DNA of 64,000 nt from Prauserella cavernicola (GTDB lineage: Bacteria; Actinomycetota; Actinomycetes; Mycobacteriales; Pseudonocardiaceae): contig NZ_JAENJH010000011.1 in NCBI RefSeq assembly GCF_016595675.1, positions 124,001-188,000 on the forward strand, read 5' to 3'. The notes under the pieces were generated by a model. That model was not told the origin of the DNA, ran no database searches, and saw nothing but the letters and a program-made list of their open reading frames with translations. Of this stretch, positions 58,944 through 64,000 are shown piece after piece. Each line of letters starts with the position of its first letter. Position 1 is the stretch's first letter. Both the position numbers and the translations under genes were made by a program.

Positions 58944-61016
58944 GTGTCCAAGTTCGCCACCGTCACGAAGCGCCTCGTCCTCGGCAGGCCTTTCCGCAGC
59001 GATCGGCTGGCGCACACCCTGCTGCCGAAGCGGATCGCGCTGCCGGTGTTCGCGTCCGACCCCATGTCGAGCGTGGCGTACGCACCCGAGGAGATCCTGC
59101 TGGTGCTGTCGGTGGCCGGCGCCTCGGCCTACGTCTACAGCCCCTGGATCGGCCTGGTCGTCGCGCTGGTGATGGTGACGGTCGTGGCGTCGTACCGGCA
59201 GAACGTGCGCGCCTACGGCTCCGGCGGTGGCGACTACGAGGTGGCGACCGTCAACCACGGCCCCCGCTGGGGCCTCGTGGTGGGCAGCGCGCTGCTCGTG
59301 GACTACATCCTCACGGTCGCCGTGTCGATCGCGTCGGCGGCGGCCAACATCGGCTCCGCCGTGCCGTTCGTGGCCACCCACAAGGTGCAGTTCGCCGTGG
59401 CGGCGATCCTGGTGCTGATGGCGATCAACCTGCGGGGCGTGCGCGAGTCGGGCACGGCCTTCGCCATCCCGACCTACGCGTTCGTGGTGGGCATCCTCGC
59501 GATGATCGGCTGGGGCGCGTTCCGCACGATCGTGCTGGGCGACGAGATGCGCGCCGAGAGCGCCGACTTCGACCTGGTCGCCGAGGACCACCATCTGGTG
59601 GGGCTGGGGTTCGCGTTCCTGGTGCTGCGCGCGTTCTCCTCCGGCAGCGCGGCGCTGACCGGGGTGGAGGCCATCGCCAACGGCGTGCCCGCGTTCCGCA
59701 AGCCGAAGGGCCGCAACGCGGCGACCACGCTGCTGTGGATGGGCACCCTCGCGGTGACGATGTTCCTCGGCCTGCTCTTCCTCGCCCACGTGACGGGCGC
59801 GATCATGGCGGAGGACCCGGCGCGCCAGCTCGTGGGCGCACCGGCGGGCTACGAGCAGAAAACCCTCGTCGCGCAGCTGGCGGACGCCGTGTTCACGGGG
59901 TTCTCGCCGGGCGTCTGGTACGTCATTTTCTTCACCGGGCTCATCCTGGTGCTCGCGGCCAACACCGCGTTCAACGGTTTCCCCGTGCTCGGCTCGATCC
60001 TGGCGCAGGACCGGTTCCTGCCCCGCCAGCTGCACACCCGGGGCGACCGGCTGGCCTTCAGCAACGGGATCCTGTTCCTCGCCGGGTTCGCGATCGTGCT
60101 CGTGATCGCGTTCGACGCCGAGGTGACCAAGCTGATCCAGCTCTACATCGTCGGTGTGTTCGTGTCCTTTGTGCTCAGTCAGAGCGGCATGATCCGGCAC
60201 TGGAACCGCAAGCTGCGCGACGAGACCGATCCGGCGGCCCGCCGTCAGATGCGCCGAGCGCAGCTGATCAACGGCTTCGGGCTGTTCATGACGGCCTCGG
60301 TGCTCGTGGTGATTCTCGCGACCAAGTTCCTGGCCGGCGCGTGGATCTCGATCGTGGCGATGGGCGCGATCTACTTCCTCATGGGCGGCATTCGCAAGCA
60401 CTACGACCGGGTGACCCAGGAGCTCAAGGACGCCGAGGGTGAGCCGGTGACCCTGCCCGCCCGCAACCACGCGATCGTGCTGGTCTCGCAGTTGCACCGG
60501 CCGACGCTGCGCGCGCTCGCGTACGCGAAGGCGACCCGGCCCGACGTGCTGGAGGCGGTCACCGTGAACGTCGACGACGCCGATACGCGTAAGCTGATCG
60601 ACGAGTGGGAGCGCAGGGGGTTCTCGATCCCGCTCAAGGTCGTCGAGTCGCCGTACCGCGAGATCACCAGGCCCGTGCTCGACTACGTCAAGCGCATCCG
60701 CGGCGATCAGCCACGCAACGTCGTCACCGTGTTCATCCCCGAGTACGTTGTCGGCCGGTGGTGGGAGCAGGTGCTGCACAACCAGAGCGCGCTGAGGCTC
60801 AAGAGCAGGCTGCTGTTCCAGTCGCGGGTGATGGTGACGAGCGTGCCGTGGCAGCTCGAGTCCTCGGAGCGTGCGCTCTCGCGCGCCGACCGGGCGCGGG
60901 CTCGCCCGGTGGCCGGTGACGTCCGGCGTGGCGTCTCGGCCCCTGGGCGCAGACCGGCCGACAAGAACGGCGAACCCGGCAAGAACGACACGAACGGCAG
61001 GAACTCCGCACGGTGA
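58944..61016 (+). CDS. KimA-type potassium transporter (APC superfamily)
   Basis: 690 aa. Twelve helices in the first 475 residues are followed by a cytoplasmic domain of about 150 residues and a disordered basic tail. Conserved blocks shared with Bacillus KimA are ASDPMSSVAYAPEEIL, GGGDYEVA, LLVDYILTVAVSIASA, FSSGSAALTGVEAIANGVPAF, LVLAANTAFNGFP, SNGILFLAGFAI and HNQSALRLKSRLLF. KimA imports potassium with protons and is inhibited by c-di-AMP bound to the cytoplasmic domain. Orthologous position: Mtb Rv2690c. Its neighbours ceoBC support a potassium role over the usual label amino-acid permease. The TGA overlaps the GTG of the next gene by 4 bp. Confidence 0.82.
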   Translation: MSKFATVTKRLVLGRPFRSDRLAHTLLPKRIALPVFASDPMSSVAYAPEEILLVLSVAGASAYVYSPWIGLVVALVMVTVVASYRQNVRAYGSGGGDYEVATVNHGPRWGLVVGSALLVDYILTVAVSIASAAANIGSAVPFVATHKVQFAVAAILVLMAINLRGVRESGTAFAIPTYAFVVGILAMIGWGAFRTIVLGDEMRAESADFDLVAEDHHLVGLGFAFLVLRAFSSGSAALTGVEAIANGVPAFRKPKGRNAATTLLWMGTLAVTMFLGLLFLAHVTGAIMAEDPARQLVGAPAGYEQKTLVAQLADAVFTGFSPGVWYVIFFTGLILVLAANTAFNGFPVLGSILAQDRFLPRQLHTRGDRLAFSNGILFLAGFAIVLVIAFDAEVTKLIQLYIVGVFVSFVLSQSGMIRHWNRKLRDETDPAARRQMRRAQLINGFGLFMTASVLVVILATKFLAGAWISIVAMGAIYFLMGGIRKHYDRVTQELKDAEGEPVTLPARNHAIVLVSQLHRPTLRALAYAKATRPDVLEAVTVNVDDADTRKLIDEWERRGFSIPLKVVESPYREITRPVLDYVKRIRGDQPRNVVTVFIPEYVVGRWWEQVLHNQSALRLKSRLLFQSRVMVTSVPWQLESSERALSRADRARARPVAGDVRRGVSAPGRRPADKNGEPGKNDTNGRNSAR

Positions 61017-62221
61017 ACGCAGCGAACCCGATGACCGAGGCGAAACCCGACTGGACGGGCCGCACGCTGGAGCTGGAGGTCGGCGCGGTCGCGCACGGCG
61101 GGCACTGCGTCTCCAGGGTGGAGGGCCGGGTGGTGTTCGTGCGGCACGCGCTGCCGGGCGAGCTCGTGGTCGCGGAGGTGACCGAGGACAAGGGCAAGGG
61201 CTTCTGCCGCGCCGACGCCGTGCGCGTGCTGCGGCCCTCGCCGGACCGCGTCGACGCGCCGTGCCCGGCCTCGGGGCCTGGTGGGTGCGGCGGCTGCGAC
61301 TGGCAGCACGCGAGCCCCGCCGTTCAGCGCGAGCTCAAGGCCGCGGTGGTGGCCGAGCAGCTGAGCAGGCTCGCCGGGCTGGAGTGGCCGGTGGAGGTCG
61401 AGGCGCTGCCGGGACCGTCGCGCTGGCGCACCCGCGTGCGGTTCGTGGCGGGCCGCGACGGCAGGCCGGGGCTGCGAGCCCACCGCAGCCACCGGGTGAT
61501 CCCGCTGGAGGACTGCCCGATCACGCTGGAGGGTGCGGCGTCGGCGGGCCTGTCGCGCCGCAAGCGCCCGAGCACCGAGATCGAGACGACCGAGGACGGC
61601 ACGGGCCGGGTGCACGTCGCCGAGGTGCCCTCGCGAGGCAAGCTCAAGCAGCTCAGCGGCGGCACGGCCGTCGAGCGGGCCGCGGGCAGGCGGTGGCGGC
61701 TCGCGTCGGACGGTTTCTGGCAGGTGCATCCCGCCGCGGCCGACACGCTGGCAGGTGTGGTGGGGGAGTGGGCCGCCGCGTCGCCCGGCGCGACGGTGTG
61801 GGACCTCTACGCCGGAGTCGGGCTGTTCGCCTCGGTGCTCGCCGGGCAGGTGGGGCCGCAGGGCCGGGTGCTGGCGATGGAGTCTGGCCGGCGCGCGGTG
61901 ACCGACGGCAGGGCGAACCTGGCCGATCTGCCGCAGGTGCACTGGGAGTGCGCGCGGGTCGAGGACGCCTCGGCCTCGCTGGCCGGGCAGGCCGAGGTGG
62001 TGGTGCTCGACCCGCCGCGCAAGGGCGCGGGCCGCGAGGTCGTGAAGTCCATTGTGGAGGCACAGCCGGAGCGGATCGTCTACGTGGCCTGCGATCCGGC
62101 AGCGCTGGCTCGGGACGTCGCGACACTGGCCGAGCACGGTTTCCACCTGCGGTGCCTGCGGGCCTTCGACGCCTTCCCGATGACGCACCACGTCGAGTGC
62201 GTGGCGCTGCTGAGCCGCTAG
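61013..62221 (+). CDS. TrmA/RlmD-family RNA 5-methyluridine methyltransferase
   Basis: 402 aa. An N-terminal TRAM domain (LELEVGAVAHGGHCVSRVEGRVVFVRHALPGE) is followed by the iron-sulphur-type cysteines CPASGPGGCGGCDW and a Rossmann domain with VWDLYAGVGLFASVLA. The C-terminal VVVLDPPRKG and YVACDPAALARDV carry the catalytic Cys. It should methylate a uridine C5 in rRNA or tRNA. GTG at 61013 (4-bp overlap with the transporter) or ATG at 61031. Mtb Rv2689c has the same place. Confidence 0.9.
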   Translation: MNAANPMTEAKPDWTGRTLELEVGAVAHGGHCVSRVEGRVVFVRHALPGELVVAEVTEDKGKGFCRADAVRVLRPSPDRVDAPCPASGPGGCGGCDWQHASPAVQRELKAAVVAEQLSRLAGLEWPVEVEALPGPSRWRTRVRFVAGRDGRPGLRAHRSHRVIPLEDCPITLEGAASAGLSRRKRPSTEIETTEDGTGRVHVAEVPSRGKLKQLSGGTAVERAAGRRWRLASDGFWQVHPAAADTLAGVVGEWAAASPGATVWDLYAGVGLFASVLAGQVGPQGRVLAMESGRRAVTDGRANLADLPQVHWECARVEDASASLAGQAEVVVLDPPRKGAGREVVKSIVEAQPERIVYVACDPAALARDVATLAEHGFHLRCLRAFDAFPMTHHVECVALLSR

Positions 62222-62502
62222 CGCAGGAGCGCGTACAGGGAGAACACCACAGCGCAGGCGAACAGCAGCAGCGCGCACGCCGTGAGCCCGGTGCGCACCA
62301 CGGCGTGGCGCTCGGACTCGCCGGGCAGTGCCACGGTGGAGACGCCGTTGAGGGTGATTCCCGCGCCGATCAGCATGAACGCGGCCTCGGTGGGCCCGGG
62401 GTCCAGTACCAGCAGCACGATGCCACCGGCCAGGAGCAGGACTCCCGCGGCGAGCGTGAACCTGCCCGAGCGTCGTCGCTGTGGGTGTGCGTCGGCGGAC
62501 AT
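62218..62502 (-). CDS. Small two- to three-helix membrane protein
   Basis: 94 aa. A short basic start (QRRRSGRF) precedes helices at about 15-33, 38-55 and 70-92. No family recognised. Convergent with the methyltransferase gene; the two stop codons share the CTAG at 62218-62221. ATG at 62502 with GGGAGGTGA just upstream, which is a strong ribosome-binding site and supports the gene. Confidence 0.7.
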   Translation of the reverse strand: MSADAHPQRRRSGRFTLAAGVLLLAGGIVLLVLDPGPTEAAFMLIGAGITLNGVSTVALPGESERHAVVRTGLTACALLLFACAVVFSLYALLR

Positions 62503-62542
62503 GGAGTCACCTCCCGACCGCTGACGGTAGCAGTTCCGGTGC

Positions 62543-63559
62543 TCAGAAGCCGAGCAGAACCTTGCCCGAGGCGGAGGCGTCCCTGGCGACGGCGAACGCG
62601 GTGGCGGCCTCGGACAATGGGAACTCGTGGCTGATCACCGGCGCCGTGTGCAGCGAGCCGTCGGCCATCGCGGCGACCACCTCGGTGAGCTCGGCGTGGA
62701 ACCGGAACGACCCGGTGACGGTCAGCTCGCGGGTGGCGACCAGTCCGGACAGGAACGGTTGCTCCGGCGTCGGGGGCAGGCCGAGCAGCACGAGCCGCCC
62801 GCCGCGGCGCAGCGCGCCCACGGCCGTCGACACGCCGGCCGCGGACCCCGAGGAGTCGATGGCGACGTCGGCCTCGAGGTCCTCGGGCGCGTTCCCGAGG
62901 ACCGTGCGCGTGGCGCCCAGTTCGGTGGCCAGCCGCAGCGGGCGCTCGTGCAGGTCGCTCACCACGATCTCGCCCGCGCCCGCCCGGCGCAGTACCGCCA
63001 CGACGAGCGCGCCGATCGGCCCCGCGCCGACGACGAGCACGCGCCTGCCTGCCACCTCGCCCGCTCGCGACACGGCGTGCCAGGCGACCGACGCCGGTTC
63101 GGCGAGCGCGGCCGTGCGCACGTCCAGACCCTCCGGCAGTGCCACGAGCCTGCTCGCGTCCACCACGTGCCGCTCCGCGAACGCGCCGTCGGTGTGCGGG
63201 AACCGCGCCGCGGAGCCGAGATAGCTCGTGTGCGGGCACAGGTTCTGCCGGCCCTCGGCGCAGAAGCGGCAGGTGCCGCACGGAGTCGCGGGATGGACCG
63301 TGACGGGGGTGCCCTCGGCGGGGCCGGAGCCGTCGGCGGCCGCTCGCGCGACGTGCCCGGACACCTCGTGCCCGAGCACCATCGGCCCCCGCAGCACGGA
63401 CTCTCCGACGGCGCCGTGCGCGTCGTAGTGCAGGTCCGAACCGCACACGCCGCCGTGGGCGATGGCCACCACCGCCTCGTGCGGCGCCGGTTCGCGCAGG
63501 GTGCGGGTCTCCACGCGCAGGTCGCCCGCCGCGTGCGCCACCAGTGCCCGGTACTCCAC
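62543..63559 (-). CDS. idnD: Zinc alcohol dehydrogenase, L-idonate 5-dehydrogenase type
   Basis: 338 aa medium-chain dehydrogenase. Catalytic zinc ligands are in GGVCGSDLHYDAHG and GHEVSG; four Cys of the structural zinc are in CGTCRFCAEGRQNLCP; the cofactor motif is VVGAGPIGAL with SDLHERPLRLA. The CGSDLHYYxxG-like segment is typical of L-idonate/sorbitol-type enzymes. It is followed upstream (minus strand) by an SDR resembling gluconate 5-dehydrogenase, so the pair may convert L-idonate via 5-ketogluconate to gluconate. GTG at 63559 with GGAG upstream. Confidence 0.82.
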   Translation of the reverse strand: MEYRALVAHAAGDLRVETRTLREPAPHEAVVAIAHGGVCGSDLHYDAHGAVGESVLRGPMVLGHEVSGHVARAAADGSGPAEGTPVTVHPATPCGTCRFCAEGRQNLCPHTSYLGSAARFPHTDGAFAERHVVDASRLVALPEGLDVRTAALAEPASVAWHAVSRAGEVAGRRVLVVGAGPIGALVVAVLRRAGAGEIVVSDLHERPLRLATELGATRTVLGNAPEDLEADVAIDSSGSAAGVSTAVGALRRGGRLVLLGLPPTPEQPFLSGLVATRELTVTGSFRFHAELTEVVAAMADGSLHTAPVISHEFPLSEAATAFAVARDASASGKVLLGF

Positions 63560-63582
63560 GGGGTGCTCCGTTCTCGTTCGCG

Positions 63583-64000
63583 TCAGACGACGGCGGTCAT
63601 GCCGCCGTCGACGAACAGGACCTGGCCGTTGACGAACGCCGAGGCGTCGGAGGCGAGGAAGACCGCGGGCCCCACCAGGTCCTCGGTCCGGCCCCAGCGC
63701 CCCGCGGGCGTGCGCCCGGTGACCCAGGCGCTGAAGTCGGCGTCGGCCACGAGTGCCGCGGTGAGCTCGGTGTCGAAGTAGCCGGGCGCGATGCCGTTGA
63801 CCTGCAGGCCGTGCCCCGCCCACTCGGCCGTCATGGCCTGGGTGAGGTTGCGCAGTCCGCCCTTCGCCGCCGTGTACGCCGCTATCGACGGCCTGGCCAG
63901 CGCCGTCTGCACCGAGCAGATGTTGATGATCTTGCCCCGGCCACGCTCGAGCATGCCACTGGCCACGGCCCTGCCGACCACGAACGCACTGGTCAGGTCG
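63583..64000 (-). CDS. SDR, gluconate 5-dehydrogenase (IdnO) type, N-terminus beyond window
   Basis: The last 138 codons are present; the reading frame is open to base 64000. Visible are the catalytic region IINICSVQTALARPSIAAYTAAKGGL (Ser, Tyr-x3-Lys), VNGIAPGYFDTELTAAL, TPAGRWGRTEDLVGPAVFLASDAS and the C-terminal VLFVDGGMTAVV. These are close to 5-keto-D-gluconate reductases. It lies 23 bp before idnD on the same strand and is probably in its operon. The ATG-like start at 63981 is internal; the cofactor motif lies outside the window. Confidence 0.82.
   Translation of the reverse strand, partial: DLTSAFVVGRAVASGMLERGRGKIINICSVQTALARPSIAAYTAAKGGLRNLTQAMTAEWAGHGLQVNGIAPGYFDTELTAALVADADFSAWVTGRTPAGRWGRTEDLVGPAVFLASDASAFVNGQVLFVDGGMTAVV

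Noticed and set aside
58944-61016. Plain label amino-acid permease for the large APC protein
   Set aside because: The conserved blocks, the cytoplasmic C-terminal domain and the ceoBC neighbours fit the KimA potassium group better.

Overview
The window is a 64-kb piece of a high-GC actinobacterial chromosome. GTG starts are frequent, many genes overlap by ATGA or GTGA, and there are no rRNA or tRNA genes, insertion sequences, phage genes or CRISPR arrays. The core blocks (sigA-ppgK-suhB-cei-DUF4193-DUF3093-dut-DUF3710, then ceoB/ceoC, a KimA-like transporter and a TrmA-type methyltransferase) follow the order known from Mycobacterium. A KstR-type steroid catabolic cluster is also present. Gene content and hairpin style suggest a member of the Pseudonocardiaceae (Amycolatopsis, Prauserella or Saccharomonospora type), but this placement is an inference.

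Bases 1-19929 form a sterol/steroid catabolism cluster. It holds kshA (partial) and kstD, a second flavin dehydrogenase resembling 3-ketosteroid delta4-(5alpha)-dehydrogenase, the ring-cleavage operon hsaA-hsaD-hsaC-hsaB, an SDR and a small ABM-like protein. It continues with divergent fadA5 and cyp125 (side-chain thiolase and C26/27 hydroxylase), an operon of a two-domain DUF35 protein with two thiolase-like proteins (Ltp4/Ltp3 type), an acyl-CoA ligase, divergent echA19 and fadD19, and a nitronate-monooxygenase-like flavoprotein. Eight copies of a TNNAACNNGTTNNA-like palindrome (KstR operator type) lie in front of these transcription units. A ninth, exact copy lies inside fadD19. Rings A/B and the side chain would both be attacked by enzymes encoded here.

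Bases 19945-41400 are mixed housekeeping and transport genes: an APC permease, a lipoprotein, an SRPBCC protein, class I fumarase, sigB, dtd with an N6-type methyltransferase, an M20 amidohydrolase, psuG/psuK (pseudouridine breakdown), DUF3039, a YihY-type membrane protein and a DEAH helicase. These are followed by a xylose-type ABC importer with a ROK repressor, a His-rich PepSY membrane protein and a small zinc-ribbon-like protein.

Bases 41592-48420 contain an EamA exporter, a glutamine-synthetase-like ligase tightly coupled to a papain/C39-like protein, an amino-acid permease facing them across a perfect hairpin, and a NarL-type two-component system. The ligase plus C39-like pair is the least explained module and the best candidate for an undescribed pathway.

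Bases 48458-62502 are the conserved sigA-dut-ceoBC-kimA core. The CeoB/CeoC RCK proteins sit divergently to a MarR-like regulator and a KimA-type potassium transporter, suggesting a potassium module. The last 1.5 kb begins an idnD/idnO-like sugar-acid operon that runs off the window.
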